Origin: Kandleria vitulina DSM 20405
GTDB taxonomy: Bacteria > Bacillota_I > Bacilli_A > Erysipelotrichales > Coprobacillaceae
Direction of reading: 5' to 3'
NCBI RefSeq assembly: GCF_000702065.1
Contig: NZ_JNKN01000001.1
Coordinates: 124,001-188,000, forward strand
DNA: 64,000 bases
The notes below the pieces were generated by a model that was given only the letters and a program-made list of their open reading frames with translations, was not told the origin of the DNA and did no database searches. Positions 1-9,928 of this stretch are shown here, one piece after another; position 1 is the stretch's first letter, and each line of letters begins with the position of its first letter. The translations under genes were made by a program, and so were the position numbers.

Positions 1-1025
1 CCAAAGGCAATACGACTTGCTAATTTTTCAATATCGTAGATTTCATTGATCATATCCTTGATAGTTTCTCTTTCAATAAGATTATCTACAAAGATTTCTA
101 CCATATCTAAACGTTCTTCTATAGCGTCTTTATTAAGTAAAGGATGATCAATCCAGCTTTTCAGCATTCTTCCACCCATAGCTGAGTGCGTATGATCCAA
201 TAGCCAAAGCAATGTCCCATATTTTTCCTGATTGCTGTTTTTTGTTAACTCTAAGGCTTTTTTTGTAGAAGCATCAAGAACTACATAGTTCTGCTGATCA
301 ACTTCAGTCAATGGCTGAATGTAGTCTAAATCACGCTTCTGTGTTTCTAGCATGTAGTTAAGAAGGTTGCTTGCCACCTTGATTTCTTTTAGGTCACTTA
401 CGCCTTCAAATAGTTTTTTATATTTATCTTGAATATGTTCATTATCATAATGAGAGATCATTAAAGAATCATCTTCATAACCATCTTGATTCATTACTAA
501 TTCCTTAAGATCCAATGTTTCAATCTGATTCTTTAATTTACGATCATCTTTTTCAAGATTAAGACAATAGAACTCTCCTGTAGAAATATCAGCGTATGCT
601 AATGTGTAATGAAAATCAAAGATACCTAGGGCACCGATAAAGTGATTGACTTTCTCATTAAGCTTAAGATCCATAATAGTTCCCGGTGTTACAATCTGTA
701 CAACACCACGTTCTACAAGTCCCTTTGAAGCTTTAGGGTCAGTCAGCTGTTCTACAATAACAACCTTATGTCCCATCTTGACAAGGTCTTCAATATATCC
801 CTGTGCTGAATGGAACGGTACACCACACATTGGTACACGTTCACTCACACCAGCGTTTTTTCCTGTTAATGCAATATTCAATGCTTTTGAAGCCACAATG
901 GCATCATCAAAAAACATCTCATAAAAATCTCCTAATCGATAGAAGACGATGCTGTCCTGATAATCTTTTTTTAATTCAAGATACTTTGTCATCATCGGTG
1001 AATATTTTTCTTTTTTCTTAGCCAT
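1..1025 (-). CDS. mutS: DNA mismatch repair protein MutS (N-terminal part, cut by window edge)
   Basis: MutS recognises mismatches and small loops and recruits MutL. The minus-strand frame starts at ATG 1025, preceded by AAGGAGG (1029-1035), and stays open for 341 codons to the window edge. The N-terminus carries the mismatch-binding domain signature: Met-Met-x-Tyr near the start, then YRLGDFYEMFFDDA, which contains the F-x-E mismatch-reading motif (here FYE). A connector domain and the start of the lever domain (MGGRMLKSWIDHPL) follow. The core and ATPase domains lie outside the window, so the truncation is an edge effect and not a broken gene. In Bacillus mutS also lies near miaB-ricA, which fits the neighbours here. 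Confidence 0.96.
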   Translation of the reverse strand, partial: MAKKKEKYSPMMTKYLELKKDYQDSIVFYRLGDFYEMFFDDAIVASKALNIALTGKNAGVSERVPMCGVPFHSAQGYIEDLVKMGHKVVIVEQLTDPKASKGLVERGVVQIVTPGTIMDLKLNEKVNHFIGALGIFDFHYTLAYADISTGEFYCLNLEKDDRKLKNQIETLDLKELVMNQDGYEDDSLMISHYDNEHIQDKYKKLFEGVSDLKEIKVASNLLNYMLETQKRDLDYIQPLTEVDQQNYVVLDASTKKALELTKNSNQEKYGTLLWLLDHTHSAMGGRMLKSWIDHPLLNKDAIEERLDMVEIFVDNLIERETIKDMINEIYDIEKLASRIAF

Positions 1026-1049
1026 GTTAAGCCTCCTTAAAACTATCAT

Positions 1050-1078
1050 ATTATAACATAATCTCTACTTCGTTTTAA
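1050..1078 (-). promoter_or_regulatory. Candidate mutS promoter
   Basis: Minus-strand TTAAAA (1073-1078) and TATAAT (1050-1055) are separated by 17 nt. A start near 1043 would give a short leader that still includes the AAGGAGG site of mutS. Confidence 0.5.
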
Positions 1079-1247
1079 GCACATTTCTCCTTTTATAGAG
1101 ATGTAAAAAAAGATGATTTTTTCAAATAAAAAATGAATCTCTTCTCATTCTTTCTTTCTAAAATATCTTCATGATATCATATTAAAATTTAAGAATAGAT
1201 CTTTCTGCTTATTTAACTCATTAAAACTCAAAAGATTCTATGCACCG

Positions 1248-1273
1248 CCACTATTTAGTGGTTTTTACTTTTT
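1248..1273 (+). terminator. Small orphan terminator-like hairpin
   Basis: A 5-bp stem CCACT/AGTGG with loop ATTT is followed by TTTTTACTTTTTT on the plus strand. No recognised plus-strand gene lies upstream. The rest of the 303-base gap between mutS and the cyclase (1026-1328) holds the mutS promoter and a TATAAT at 1282-1287 that probably serves the cyclase. I see nothing else in it. Confidence 0.3.
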
Positions 1274-1328
1274 TATGACATTATAATATAAATAGAGATT
1301 CAATTTGATATTATTAAGGAGTGTTTTT

Positions 1329-3008
1329 ATGAATTTTAAACTAGATGATAACTCCCAAGAAAAAAAGAAATTAAACACAGTTTGGCTGTTTACAGGTCTC
1401 ATTATCGCACTCGTAGCTTTTCTCTGGTTTTTTATGAGCTTTCTAACACCATTTCACGAAACATATGATAAGTTTTCTTCATTCTGGCATATTTCAGTAA
1501 ATGATAAAGTCGTTTATCACGGACGAATAAGTAATTATCGCTTTAATCATATTCATAATAATGATGTAATTACTTTTTCTACAAAAAAGATGATTAACAA
1601 AAATGATACTTCTTTAATGGTCAATGTCCCATTCAGTGCAGTTAAACTCTATCAAAATAAAAAGCTAACGTATACTTATCATGAAAAGAAGAAATTTGTA
1701 CCGATGGCAGTACTTGAGATTCCACTTTCTAAAAGCAATGAAATGCAGGATTTAAAAATTGTAGTAGAACCATCGATCAATGATCCTTTTACAAATATTG
1801 CGGACTTTAGATTAATAAAAAGTGGTACATTGAATGAAACGATAATCAAGGATTCTCCTCAGACTTTGCTGCTGGCAAGCTTTCTTATTTTACTTGGAAT
1901 CATCCTGATTGCCCTGGCTTCTTCGTTAATACGTACTCTCTACCAAGTGTTTGCGATTGGGCTCTACAGTCTGCTTGGAGGCATCTGGATTCTTTGTTGC
2001 ACAAAGATCATTCAGGTATTTTTAACTAATCACTTTATTAATACGTATGCTGAATTTTATTCATTATATCTATCCGGTATTGCCTTTTCCTTATTACAAT
2101 ACTCCTTTATTAGAGATAATAAATATTGCAAAAAGATTTACCCAATGCTCATTTTTATGAGTTGCTTCTCTGTATTCATTATTGTTTTTTCTTATCTCAA
2201 TTTCTTCAGCATTCAAGCTCCGCTTGTGATATTCCAGCTCTTTGAAGCAATTACAAATGTTGTCTTCATTATTGCACTTTATTTAGATAGCAACTGGAAA
2301 ACAAGCAAACGTATTGTAGCGCTCGCATTTATCGTTCATTTTGCATTTGGTATTTTGGATGTACTGCGCTACAACATCGAACGTTATCTTATTGCTAATG
2401 AAACTCATATTGGTTCTACATATACACAATATGGATTATTGGTTTTGATTATTTTAATGGTCTACGCCTTTGCTATTAGGAATGAAGAAATCATTCGTGT
2501 TCAGATAAAAGAGACTACATGGCAGGAAATTGCCTATACGGACTCATTGACTAAACTTAGAAATCGTACTTATTTTAATGAAAAGATTTCTGAAATTATT
2601 CATGAAACAAATAAATATACAATTATCTATTTTGACTTGAATGGACTTAAATTTGTCAATGACAACTTCTCCCATGTTGCTGGCGATATGTTTATTTTAG
2701 AATTTGCAACTTTCCTCAAATCTCATTTTAATGATGCGAACATGATCGCCAGAATGGGGGGAGATGAATTTATTATTGTCTATAATCATTGTAATCAGGA
2801 GAAAATCAATAGTCTCTTTGAAAACTTCGAAGAAGCGGAATATAAAGCTTCTCACCATAAAGATTATCCGCTTACTTCCTCATATGGTATTGCCTACAGC
2901 TTTGAGTGCAACAATGATTTTAGTCAGGTTATCTCCTTAGCTGATCATCGCATGTATTATATGAAGAACAAGTACTATGAAACACATGAAAATGAAAGAA
3001 GAAATTAA
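1329..3008 (+). CDS. Membrane-anchored diguanylate cyclase (GGDEF)
   Basis: Predicted to make cyclic di-GMP from two GTP. The start is ATG 1329, with AAGGAG at 1316-1321; an in-frame upstream TTG lies before the ribosome binding site. The 559-aa protein has a transmembrane segment near residues 15-37, an extracytoplasmic region of about 130 residues, roughly seven hydrophobic helices up to about residue 390, and a C-terminal GGDEF domain. The layout resembles 7TMR-DISM sensors. The active-site motif is intact (RMGGDEF), and DSLTKLRNR marks the start of the domain. No RxxD inhibitory site lies five residues before GGDEF, so product inhibition by that route is unlikely. No EAL or PilZ gene is seen nearby. 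The signal sensed is unknown. Confidence 0.9.
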   Translation: MNFKLDDNSQEKKKLNTVWLFTGLIIALVAFLWFFMSFLTPFHETYDKFSSFWHISVNDKVVYHGRISNYRFNHIHNNDVITFSTKKMINKNDTSLMVNVPFSAVKLYQNKKLTYTYHEKKKFVPMAVLEIPLSKSNEMQDLKIVVEPSINDPFTNIADFRLIKSGTLNETIIKDSPQTLLLASFLILLGIILIALASSLIRTLYQVFAIGLYSLLGGIWILCCTKIIQVFLTNHFINTYAEFYSLYLSGIAFSLLQYSFIRDNKYCKKIYPMLIFMSCFSVFIIVFSYLNFFSIQAPLVIFQLFEAITNVVFIIALYLDSNWKTSKRIVALAFIVHFAFGILDVLRYNIERYLIANETHIGSTYTQYGLLVLIILMVYAFAIRNEEIIRVQIKETTWQEIAYTDSLTKLRNRTYFNEKISEIIHETNKYTIIYFDLNGLKFVNDNFSHVAGDMFILEFATFLKSHFNDANMIARMGGDEFIIVYNHCNQEKINSLFENFEEAEYKASHHKDYPLTSSYGIAYSFECNNDFSQVISLADHRMYYMKNKYYETHENERRN

Positions 3009-3034
3009 AAGACGCATGATAATCATGCGTCTTT
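3008..3034. terminator. Bidirectional terminator between cyclase and guaB
   Basis: A 12-bp stem (3008-3019 with 3023-3034, loop TAA) is flanked by A and T runs on both sides. It can end both converging genes. Confidence 0.8.
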
Positions 3035-3038
3035 ATTA

Positions 3039-4547
3039 TTACTGATTCTGGTTTGGAGTATTTTCTTTTAATACTACGTCATGTGCTCCACCTTCTACGA
3101 TAGAAGTAGAAGATACTAATGTAATCTTAGCTTTTTCCTGTAATTCTTTAATTGTTAAAGCACCACAGTTGCACATTGTGTGTTTCATCTTGCTTAATGA
3201 TAAAGCAACATTGTCTTTTAATGGACCAGCATATGGTACATAAGAATCAACACCTTCTACGAAAGAAAGCTTCTTATCCCCACCAAGGTCATATCTCTGC
3301 CAGTTACGAGCTCTTGCAGATCCTTCACCCCAGTATTCTTTCATATACTGTCCGTTAACCATAACTTTATTAGTAGGAGATTCATCAAATCTTGAGAAGT
3401 AACGACCTAACATGATGAAGTCAGAACCCATTGCTAAAGCAAGAGTCATATGGTAATCGTAAACGATACCACCATCTGAACAGATTGGTACATAGATACC
3501 AGTTTCTTCGAAATATTTATCTCTTTCTTTTGCAACTTCAATTGTAGCAGTAGCCTGACCACGACCGATACCTTTTGTTTCACGAGTGATACAGATTGAT
3601 CCTCCACCGATACCGATCTTAACGAAATCAGCACCTGCTTCTGCTAAGAATCTGAATCCTTCGCCATCTACGACATTTCCAGCACCAACTTTTACTTTGT
3701 CACCGTAATGTTCTCTGATCCATTCGATAGTAATTTTCTGCCATTCTGTATATCCTTCAGATGAATCGATACATAAGATATCTACACCAGCTTCTACAAG
3801 TGCAGGAACACGTGTAGCGAAATCTCTTGTATTGATACCAGCCCCAACTACGTATCTCTTCTGTTCATCTAATAATTCATCTGGATGAGTCTTTCTTGTT
3901 TCATAATCTTTTCTGAATACGAAATATACAAGATTCTGCTGATCATCAACGATTGGTAATGCATTAAGCTTATTATCCCAGATGATATCATTTGCTTCTT
4001 TTAAAGTTACATCTTTATGTGCAACTACAAGCTTTTCAAATGGAGTCATGAATGAAGAAACTTTTTCTTCTTTATCCATACGTGAGACACGATAATCTCT
4101 TCCTGTTACAATACCAAGAAGTTTACCGTTTGCAGACCCGTCTTCAGTTACAGCCATTGTAGAATGACCAGTTTTTTCTTTAAGTGCTAATACATCTTCT
4201 AATGTATTATCAGGACTTAAGTTAGAATCACTAGTTACAAAGCCAGCCTTATAAGCTTTAACTTTTCTTACCATTTCAGCCTGATCTTCAACTGACTGTG
4301 AACCGTAAATGAAGGAAACCCCACCTTCTTTAGCAAGTGCAACAGCCATTTTGTCATCTGATACAGCCTGCATAACTGCAGACACTAGAGGGATATTTAA
4401 TGAAAGAGAAGGTTCTTCTCCTTTTTTAAATTTCACCAATGGTGTTTTAAGACTAACATTGCCCGGAATGCAGTCTGGTCCTGAGTAACCAGGAACTAAC
4501 AAATACTCACTGAATGTATGTGATGGTTCGTCGTAATAATATGCCAT
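3039..4547 (-). CDS. guaB: IMP dehydrogenase
   Basis: Oxidises IMP to XMP with NAD+, the committed step of guanine nucleotide synthesis. The start is ATG 4547 with AGGAGA five bases upstream. An upstream in-frame start at 4577 overlaps the -10 box, so it cannot be used. The 502-aa chain has a split TIM barrel interrupted by two CBS domains (about residues 105-220). The catalytic cysteine is in the GSICITRE loop (Cys319), and the barrel nucleotide loop [10 protein letters not shown] is present. It is slightly longer than the usual 488 residues. It has its own strong promoter and no purine riboswitch is visible, so it is probably transcribed alone. Confidence 0.96.
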   Translation of the reverse strand: MAYYYDEPSHTFSEYLLVPGYSGPDCIPGNVSLKTPLVKFKKGEEPSLSLNIPLVSAVMQAVSDDKMAVALAKEGGVSFIYGSQSVEDQAEMVRKVKAYKAGFVTSDSNLSPDNTLEDVLALKEKTGHSTMAVTEDGSANGKLLGIVTGRDYRVSRMDKEEKVSSFMTPFEKLVVAHKDVTLKEANDIIWDNKLNALPIVDDQQNLVYFVFRKDYETRKTHPDELLDEQKRYVVGAGINTRDFATRVPALVEAGVDILCIDSSEGYTEWQKITIEWIREHYGDKVKVGAGNVVDGEGFRFLAEAGADFVKIGIGGGSICITRETKGIGRGQATATIEVAKERDKYFEETGIYVPICSDGGIVYDYHMTLALAMGSDFIMLGRYFSRFDESPTNKVMVNGQYMKEYWGEGSARARNWQRYDLGGDKKLSFVEGVDSYVPYAGPLKDNVALSLSKMKHTMCNCGALTIKELQEKAKITLVSSTSIVEGGAHDVVLKENTPNQNQ

Positions 4548-4576
4548 AATGTTCTCCTTAAATATAAATTTTCCCA

Positions 4577-4605
4577 ATTATAATAAATAACAGCAAATTA
4601 GTCAA
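4577..4605 (-). promoter_or_regulatory. guaB promoter
   Basis: TTGACT (4600-4605), a 17-nt spacer and TATAAT (4577-4582) on the minus strand, about 30 bases before the guaB start. This is a near-consensus housekeeping promoter. Confidence 0.85.
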
Positions 4606-4609
4606 TATG

Positions 4610-4930
4610 TTATGACAATTCGTTATTAATGAGATCTTCTACATTTAGAAGAAGTGCATTCACTTCTTCTTTCACATTAAGGTAATTCACAATAAGAGGA
4701 TGCTCTTCAAATGCTTTCTTTTTCGTTAGATACTCCTCATAAAGATCAGATATCTCCTCATCTCTGACCTTTCTTCTTGTCAATTCCTTCTGCATTGCCT
4801 TAAGCTCATCCTCCATCTCCTTAATCTCTGGATGATCCTTAAGCAATGACTCATACTGCTTATAAGCGATAACTTCCTCTTTACTTAAAAGATAGTCATT
4901 AATAAGCTGTGCCTTATCCTTCGTTGACAA
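4610..4930 (-). CDS. ricA: RicA/YmcA-like YlbF-family protein
   Basis: A small all-helical protein of the YlbF/YmcA (Com_YlbF) family. In Bacillus, RicA with RicF and RicT forms the Y-complex that steers RNase Y cleavage; that role is family knowledge. About 106 aa, highly charged helices. The frame is open from 4945, but no ATG is available. TTG 4930 lies eight bases after GAGGGTG and gives an N-terminus that lines up with YmcA; GTG 4939 and TTG 4945 are alternatives. The gene overlaps the end of miaB, matching the Bacillus miaB-ymcA order. RNase Y itself is encoded a few genes away (7650-9203). Confidence 0.75.
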   Translation of the reverse strand: MSTKDKAQLINDYLLSKEEVIAYKQYESLLKDHPEIKEMEDELKAMQKELTRRKVRDEEISDLYEEYLTKKKAFEEHPLIVNYLNVKEEVNALLLNVEDLINNELS

Positions 4931-6368
4931 CCTCTTCACCCTCAAGTGTCCAAGTCTTAGCTTCTGTAATCTTTACTGGCACAATAGTTCCAATATGTTC
5001 TGGATTTCCTTTAAAGTTTACAAGCTTATTTGTTTCTGTATATCCAGAAAGAATATCTGGATTCTTCTTGCTTGGTCCATCAACCAATACTTTCTGTACA
5101 GTATCAATATATTTCTTATTAGCAATACCTGCATAATAATTAACTTTTTCATTAAGACGCTGAAGTCTAGCTTCTTTTGTCTTAATATCCACATTGTCAA
5201 TCATCTTAGCTGCAGGTGTACCTTCTCTTGCAGAATAGACGAAAGTATAAGCTAAATCGTACTGACAATGATCATATAGACTTAATGTATCTTCAAACTG
5301 TTCTTCTGTTTCATTTGGGAAACCAACAATAATATCAGTCGTGATAGCACACTTAGGCATCACTTCTCTAATACGATCAAAAAGCTTTAAGTACTGTTCT
5401 CTTGTATAGACTCTACCCATGATCTTTAAAACATCTGAGTTCCCTGATTGAACAGGCAAATGAATAAATGGCATGATATTATCATATTTTGCGATAACCT
5501 GAATCATGTCCTCAGAAAAGTCCCAAGGATGACTAGTCATAAATCTTACTCTAGGAATACCGATCTTTGCGACTTCTTCTAACAATGTCGCAAAATTATA
5601 ATCAGTATCTAGATCTTTACCATAAGAATTGACATTTTGTCCTAACAGATTAATTTCAAGATAGCCTTTATCCTTTAATTCCTGTACTTCCTTTAAAACA
5701 TCCTCCATTAAACGAGAACGTTCCTTACCTCTTGTATAAGGGACAATACAGTATGTACAGAACTTATTGCATCCATACATGATATTAACCCATGCTTTCT
5801 TATCTTTCGCACGTGTACTAGGAAGATTTTCAATAACATCTCCCTCTTTGCTCCAAACTTCAATAACAGTTTCTTTTTCAAGCATAGCCTGCTTAAGAAG
5901 CTGAGGCAAACGATGAATATTATGTGTACCAAAGATCAAGTCTACTTGTTTCATCTTCTTGCGAATCTTTTCAACAACGACTTCTTCTTGAGCCATACAT
6001 CCACAAACACCAAAAATAATATCAGGATGCTCTCTCTTCACATTCTTAAGATAGCCAATCTTACCAAATACTTTTTCTTCAGCATTTTCTCTGATTGCAC
6101 ATGTATTAAGCAATACAACCTGTGCATCCTTGACATCATCGGCTTTACGATAACCCATTGTTTCAAGAATACCAGAAAGAACTTCTGTATCTCTCTCATT
6201 AGCCTGGCAGCCGTATGTCTGTATAAAATAAGAACGCCCTTTACCGATACCAACCATATCTGGAGGAATTTCAAAAACGTTATCTAGACGTCTTACATCA
6301 GTCTTTCCACGTTTTCTTGCATCTTTTAAAGAAGGGCCTTTAAAATATTCACTATAATCTTTTTTCAT
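4914..6368 (-). CDS. miaB: tRNA-2-methylthio-N6-dimethylallyladenosine synthase
   Basis: A radical-SAM methylthiotransferase that converts i6A37 to ms2i6A37 in tRNAs reading codons starting with U. The 484-aa chain has all expected parts: the N-terminal UPF0004 domain with three cysteines ([27 protein letters not shown]), the radical-SAM cluster motif CNKFCTYC, and a C-terminal TRAM domain. Start ATG 6368 follows AGAGAGG. An extended -10 (TGTTATAAT, about 6391-6399) lies just upstream. The 3' end overlaps ricA, so the two are translationally linked. Confidence 0.96.
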   Translation of the reverse strand: MKKDYSEYFKGPSLKDARKRGKTDVRRLDNVFEIPPDMVGIGKGRSYFIQTYGCQANERDTEVLSGILETMGYRKADDVKDAQVVLLNTCAIRENAEEKVFGKIGYLKNVKREHPDIIFGVCGCMAQEEVVVEKIRKKMKQVDLIFGTHNIHRLPQLLKQAMLEKETVIEVWSKEGDVIENLPSTRAKDKKAWVNIMYGCNKFCTYCIVPYTRGKERSRLMEDVLKEVQELKDKGYLEINLLGQNVNSYGKDLDTDYNFATLLEEVAKIGIPRVRFMTSHPWDFSEDMIQVIAKYDNIMPFIHLPVQSGNSDVLKIMGRVYTREQYLKLFDRIREVMPKCAITTDIIVGFPNETEEQFEDTLSLYDHCQYDLAYTFVYSAREGTPAAKMIDNVDIKTKEARLQRLNEKVNYYAGIANKKYIDTVQKVLVDGPSKKNPDILSGYTETNKLVNFKGNPEHIGTIVPVKITEAKTWTLEGEEVVNEG

Positions 6369-6417
6369 ATTATTCCTCTCTTTCGGCGTTATTATAACAA
6401 ATCTTCAACATAAAAAA

Positions 6418-6441
6418 AATAAGAACTTTTCAGTTCTTATT
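6418..6441 (-). terminator. Terminator after the 82-aa gene
   Basis: A 10-bp stem with loop TTTC, followed on the minus strand by a run of U (plus-strand A run 6412-6417). It separates the small gene from miaB. Confidence 0.8.
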
Positions 6442-6448
6442 CATATTC

Positions 6449-6697
6449 CTATTTACCAAAGAATCCTTCTGGCTGGATTGAGAAATATAATACTTTACCA
6501 GCTGGTGTGTTTTTAAATAAACTCTTGCAATGTCCTGCTGCTTCATCTGCAGATAATTCAGATTCTACATCAAAAGTAGCTTTGATACCTTTCTTTGAAA
6601 TATATTTGCATTTGATTTTATCATCTTCATATCCATCAAAGAAATCAATAAGTTTCTGTACCTGTGCTGTCTGCATTAAAATTTTATGTGTTGCCAT
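6449..6697 (-). CDS. Conserved-looking small protein of unknown function
   Basis: 82 aa, starting at ATG 6697 behind AGGGGGAAG. A longer frame reaches 6727 but lacks a site for its start. I do not recognise the family. The sequence looks like a compact soluble alpha/beta protein with no signal peptide or membrane segment: an N-terminal helix (MQTAQVQKLIDFFDGYE), two lysine-rich strands, a helix with HCKSLF, and a C-terminal strand ending PEGFFGK. It has its own -10 (TATAAT, 6732-6737) and terminator, so it is monocistronic between ymdB and miaB. A real gene by start signal and codon pattern, but function cannot be given. Confidence 0.7.
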   Translation of the reverse strand: MATHKILMQTAQVQKLIDFFDGYEDDKIKCKYISKKGIKATFDVESELSADEAAGHCKSLFKNTPAGKVLYFSIQPEGFFGK

Positions 6698-6793
6698 TAT
6701 TACTTCCCCCTTATATATTTTCGACACCTTTATTATAGTGCAGTTTTATTAAAAAGAAAACACTTTCATAATTTATTTCTATTTCAGAAAAAA

Positions 6794-6813
6794 ACAGGCA
6801 ATTTCTTGCCTGT
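6794..6813 (-). terminator. Terminator after ymdB
   Basis: An 8-bp stem ACAGGCAA/TTGCCTGT with loop TTTC, followed by a U run on the minus strand. Confidence 0.8.
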
Positions 6814-6817
6814 CATG

Positions 6818-7606
6818 TTATTGAAACGGATGATCCTTATCAATACGAATACGCATAATATCCGTACATTTATTTGTATGATCATCAAAAGTAAGCAATG
6901 TAGCTAAGAACTGCCCTTCATCTTCTGCCACCCTAAATGGTGTCATAAGACTCGTTAAATTACGTTTAATGATTGTTTCCTTTTCACAGCCGATAACAGA
7001 TTCATAAGGACCAGTCATACCTACATCACACTGGAAAGCTGTTCCTTGTGATAAGATCTTTTCATCTGCAGTAGGAACATGCGTATGCGTACCTAAAACA
7101 GCCGATACACGTCCATCTAGATAATACCCAAGTGCAATCTTATCACTTGTCGTTTCAGCGTGGAAATCGACAATATGGATGTCACTGTCATCTTCTAATA
7201 GAAGATCATCAATCACTTCAAATGGATTGTTAGACTTGCCATCCATAAAAGTCAATCCTAAAAGATTAGTCACACGGACCTTCTTCCCCTTGATTTCAAT
7301 CTGACGACTTCCTACTCCGGGAAGACTTCTAGGTTTATTTAATGGGACAATCAATCGATCAGCATCATCGATATAATCAAATAGTTCTCTTTTTGCATAA
7401 GTATGATTTCCCATTGTGATCAATGAAATGCCTTCAAATACCATTTCATCATAATGCTTGCGAATAAGTCCTTTACCATGAGAAACATTTTCTCCATTAG
7501 CAATAACCATATCCACATTGTATTTCTTTTTTACTTGAGGAAGATATCTAGAAAGCACCTGTCTTCCCGTCTTTCCAAAAACATCTCCGATAAATAATAT
7601 TTTCAT
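6818..7606 (-). CDS. ymdB: YmdB-family metallophosphoesterase
   Basis: A 262-aa phosphodiesterase of the YmdB/TIGR00282 family. In Bacillus the protein hydrolyses cyclic 2',3' and 3',5' nucleotides and affects biofilm and motility decisions; this is family knowledge. Metal-site motifs are in order: IGDVFGKTGR near residue 6, NGEN at about 37, GNHTYAKRE at about 67, DFHAE at about 148 and GTHTHVPTAD at about 173. Start ATG 7606 follows AGAGGATG. It lies directly downstream of rny, as in Bacillus, with an intrinsic terminator between them that may lower its expression relative to rny. Confidence 0.92.
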   Translation of the reverse strand: MKILFIGDVFGKTGRQVLSRYLPQVKKKYNVDMVIANGENVSHGKGLIRKHYDEMVFEGISLITMGNHTYAKRELFDYIDDADRLIVPLNKPRSLPGVGSRQIEIKGKKVRVTNLLGLTFMDGKSNNPFEVIDDLLLEDDSDIHIVDFHAETTSDKIALGYYLDGRVSAVLGTHTHVPTADEKILSQGTAFQCDVGMTGPYESVIGCEKETIIKRNLTSLMTPFRVAEDEGQFLATLLTFDDHTNKCTDIMRIRIDKDHPFQ

Positions 7607-7626
7607 ATAACATCCTCTTTACAAAA

Positions 7627-7654
7627 AATAAGATAGGAAAAGTCCTATCTTATT
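7627..7654 (-). terminator. Terminator at the end of rny
   Basis: A 12-bp stem (7627-7638 with 7643-7654, loop AAAG) contains the rny stop codon. A short U tract follows on the minus strand, so it may be leaky and allow ymdB transcription. Confidence 0.7.
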
Positions 7655-9203
7655 TTGCAATTTCATTTGCGCGAACTTCTCTGATCACAGTGACCTTGAT
7701 ATGTCCTGGATAAGTAAGTTCATTTTCAATCTTTTCCTTGATATCTCTTGCAAGTTTATGTGATTTGAGATCATCAACTTTTTCTGGGTTGACAATAACT
7801 CTCACTTCACGTCCTGCCTGAATAGCGAAGACTGTATCAACACCATCAAAGCTCTTAGAAATTTCTTCAAGCTTTTCAAGTCTCTGAATATAGTTTTCAA
7901 TTGTTTCACTACGGCTTCCTGGTCTAGCGGCAGAAAGCGTATCAGCAGCAGATACTAACACTGCAACAACTGATTCAGTTGGGACATCTCCGTGGTGAGA
8001 CGCAATCGCATTGATGACAATATTATTTTCACCCATACGTTTAGCAAATTTAGCACCAAGCTCAACGTGGCTTCCTTCCATTTCATGATCCATGGCTTTA
8101 CCAATATCATGAAGTAATCCTGCACGTTTGGCCAACTGCTGGTTAATACCTAATTCAGCAGCCATGATGCCTGCGAAATGTGCAACTTCTACCGAATGCT
8201 GTAAACCATTCTGACCGTAGCTTGTACGATACTTAAGTTTACCGATCATACGGATTTCTTCTTTCTTCATCTTAGAAAGACCAAGTTCAAAGACCGCATC
8301 TTCCCCTGCCTTATAGATGATATCGTCGATTTCCTTCTTCGTATTTTCGACAACTTCTTCAATTCTTCCAGGCTGGATACGACCATCCTTAATTAACTTT
8401 TCAAGAGCCATTCTGGCAATTTCTCGTCTTACTGGATCAAAACACGACACAGTAATAACTTCCGGTGTATCATCAATGATCAATTCAGCGCCAGTAGCAC
8501 TTTCAAAAGCACGAATGTTTCTACCTTCACGACCAATGATACGCCCTTTCATTTCTTCACCAGGTAAAGAAACAACATTAACAGTACGTTCTGTTACTTC
8601 TTCCTGAGAATAGCGATTTATCGCATTAGCGATAATATCTTTTGCAAAGAGTGAAGCCTTTGTTTTTGCTTCTTCTTCCTGTTCCTTGATATAGGCAGTG
8701 ACTTCATTTTCCATCTGTACCTTTACCTGTTCAAACAGTTCCTTCTTTGCTTCCTGTGCTGACATCGCAGCAATTTTTTCAAGTTCAGCAACCTTTTCAT
8801 CAATCTGATGTTTAAGCTGCTCTTCATACTTACCTAGTTCTGCTTGTTTCTTATCTAATTGTTGGTTTTTCGAATCAAGGATATCCTCTTTTCCTTGTAA
8901 CGCGATATCTCTTCGATCAATATTCTGTTCTCTCTGAGATAGCTGATTTTCAAATTTTGTCAGTTCTAGACGCTCAGCTTTAATTTCTTTTTCTGACTGT
9001 AGCTTATATTCATAAGCTTGAGTCTTTGCATCTAAATTCGCTTCTTTGATAATATTATCTGCTTTAGCGTTTGCATCATCAACAATCTTTTTGGCTTCAT
9101 CTTTCGCCTTTGATAATTTAATGCTAGTATATACATTTTTGATGATAATACCTAAAATGATACCTATAACAAAAACCAGAACAAGGAATACATATTTTTC
9201 CAT
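7650..9203 (-). CDS. rny: Ribonuclease Y
   Basis: A membrane-anchored endoribonuclease that starts mRNA decay in Firmicutes. The 517-aa protein has the full family layout: an N-terminal transmembrane helix (residues 3-21), a long Lys/Glu/Gln-rich coiled coil (about 30-190), a KH RNA-binding domain with [15 protein letters not shown], and an HD domain with [10 protein letters not shown]. Start ATG 9203 follows AGGAAGG. A strong promoter lies about 50 bases upstream. The presence of RicA nearby suggests that Y-complex-assisted RNA processing is retained. Confidence 0.97.
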   Translation of the reverse strand: MEKYVFLVLVFVIGIILGIIIKNVYTSIKLSKAKDEAKKIVDDANAKADNIIKEANLDAKTQAYEYKLQSEKEIKAERLELTKFENQLSQREQNIDRRDIALQGKEDILDSKNQQLDKKQAELGKYEEQLKHQIDEKVAELEKIAAMSAQEAKKELFEQVKVQMENEVTAYIKEQEEEAKTKASLFAKDIIANAINRYSQEEVTERTVNVVSLPGEEMKGRIIGREGRNIRAFESATGAELIIDDTPEVITVSCFDPVRREIARMALEKLIKDGRIQPGRIEEVVENTKKEIDDIIYKAGEDAVFELGLSKMKKEEIRMIGKLKYRTSYGQNGLQHSVEVAHFAGIMAAELGINQQLAKRAGLLHDIGKAMDHEMEGSHVELGAKFAKRMGENNIVINAIASHHGDVPTESVVAVLVSAADTLSAARPGSRSETIENYIQRLEKLEEISKSFDGVDTVFAIQAGREVRVIVNPEKVDDLKSHKLARDIKEKIENELTYPGHIKVTVIREVRANEIAK

Positions 9204-9252
9204 GCCATTCTTCCTTCCTATGATTTTTTGAGGTAATTAAAATACCATATCA

Positions 9253-9281
9253 ATTATATATGATTTATTCATCAATTTCAA
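9253..9281 (-). promoter_or_regulatory. rny promoter
   Basis: TTGAAA (9276-9281), 17-nt spacer, TATAAT (9253-9258) on the minus strand. Confidence 0.85.
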
Positions 9282-9355
9282 TACTCACACATTTCTAGAA
9301 TAAACTCATTTATGTCAAATAAATAAATTAATACCCTTTCTTTTTCTTTAATATG

Positions 9356-9389
9356 ACAAAGAGAGAATGTCTACACATTCTCTCTTTGT
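9356..9389 (-). terminator. Terminator of the recA-tetR unit
   Basis: A 15-bp stem (9356-9370 with 9375-9389) that includes the last codons and stop of the tetR gene. A weak U tract follows. Confidence 0.7.
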
Positions 9390-9928
9390 TTAAATGCAAT
9401 ATCAAGATTTGATCCAGTATATCTGACAAGCTGATCTACAAATTGTGAAGAAGCATCTTCATCCATGCCATCTTCAATCCATTGCATCATCATGCCAACA
9501 AAAGCAAAACGACAGAAATTCAGCAAAAACTCCTCGTTGTCTTTCTCATCTTCTTCAATGATATAGTATTTTTCAAGATAAGCCTTCACAATCGTATAGA
9601 AACTATCACCAAGCAATGTCGTCATACGCTCATCATAGGAGGATGAAATCATATGACGGGCGCGATTTTGATTACACAATACAAAATCAATGATAGCTCT
9701 CATACAGTTTTCAAAGCTTTCGCCCTCTTCAATATAGCTTAATGCCGCCTGTGTCTGTCTTAAAAAAAGCTTCTCTAATAGATCATAGATATTATCAAAA
9801 TGATAATAGAACGTATTACGATTAACATGACAATAATCAGCTAAATCCTGGATAGTAATCTTATCCATAGTCTTCTCATCAAGCAAATCAAAGAAACCCT
9901 TGAGAAGCACTTCTTCCGTATCGTGCAT
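9371..9928 (-). CDS. TetR-family transcriptional regulator translationally coupled to recA
   Basis: 185 aa with an N-terminal TetR helix-turn-helix (about residues 15-55: MDKITIQDLADYC, then NRNTFYYHFDN) and a C-terminal all-helical domain of the kind seen in DhaS-like regulators. No ligand can be named. Its ATG (9928) directly follows the recA stop TAG (9929-9931). The sequence GGGAGAAGAG in the end of recA serves as ribosome binding site, so translation is coupled. Its target is not obvious: no divergent efflux or metabolic gene sits beside it, unlike most TetR repressors. It might act on the recA transcript unit or on a distant gene. Confidence 0.88.
   Translation of the reverse strand: MHDTEEVLLKGFFDLLDEKTMDKITIQDLADYCHVNRNTFYYHFDNIYDLLEKLFLRQTQAALSYIEEGESFENCMRAIIDFVLCNQNRARHMISSSYDERMTTLLGDSFYTIVKAYLEKYYIIEEDEKDNEEFLLNFCRFAFVGMMMQWIEDGMDEDASSQFVDQLVRYTGSNLDIAFKQRENV

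Noticed and set aside
1-1025. mutS as a pseudogene
   Set aside because: The frame is intact to the window edge, so it is only cut by the window.
4548-4610. Purine riboswitch before guaB
   Set aside because: The promoter lies within 60 bases of the start, leaving no room for an aptamer.
5913-6287. A 124-codon plus-strand frame opposite miaB
   Set aside because: Antisense to conserved MiaB motifs, Phe/Ile/Cys-rich, no start signal.
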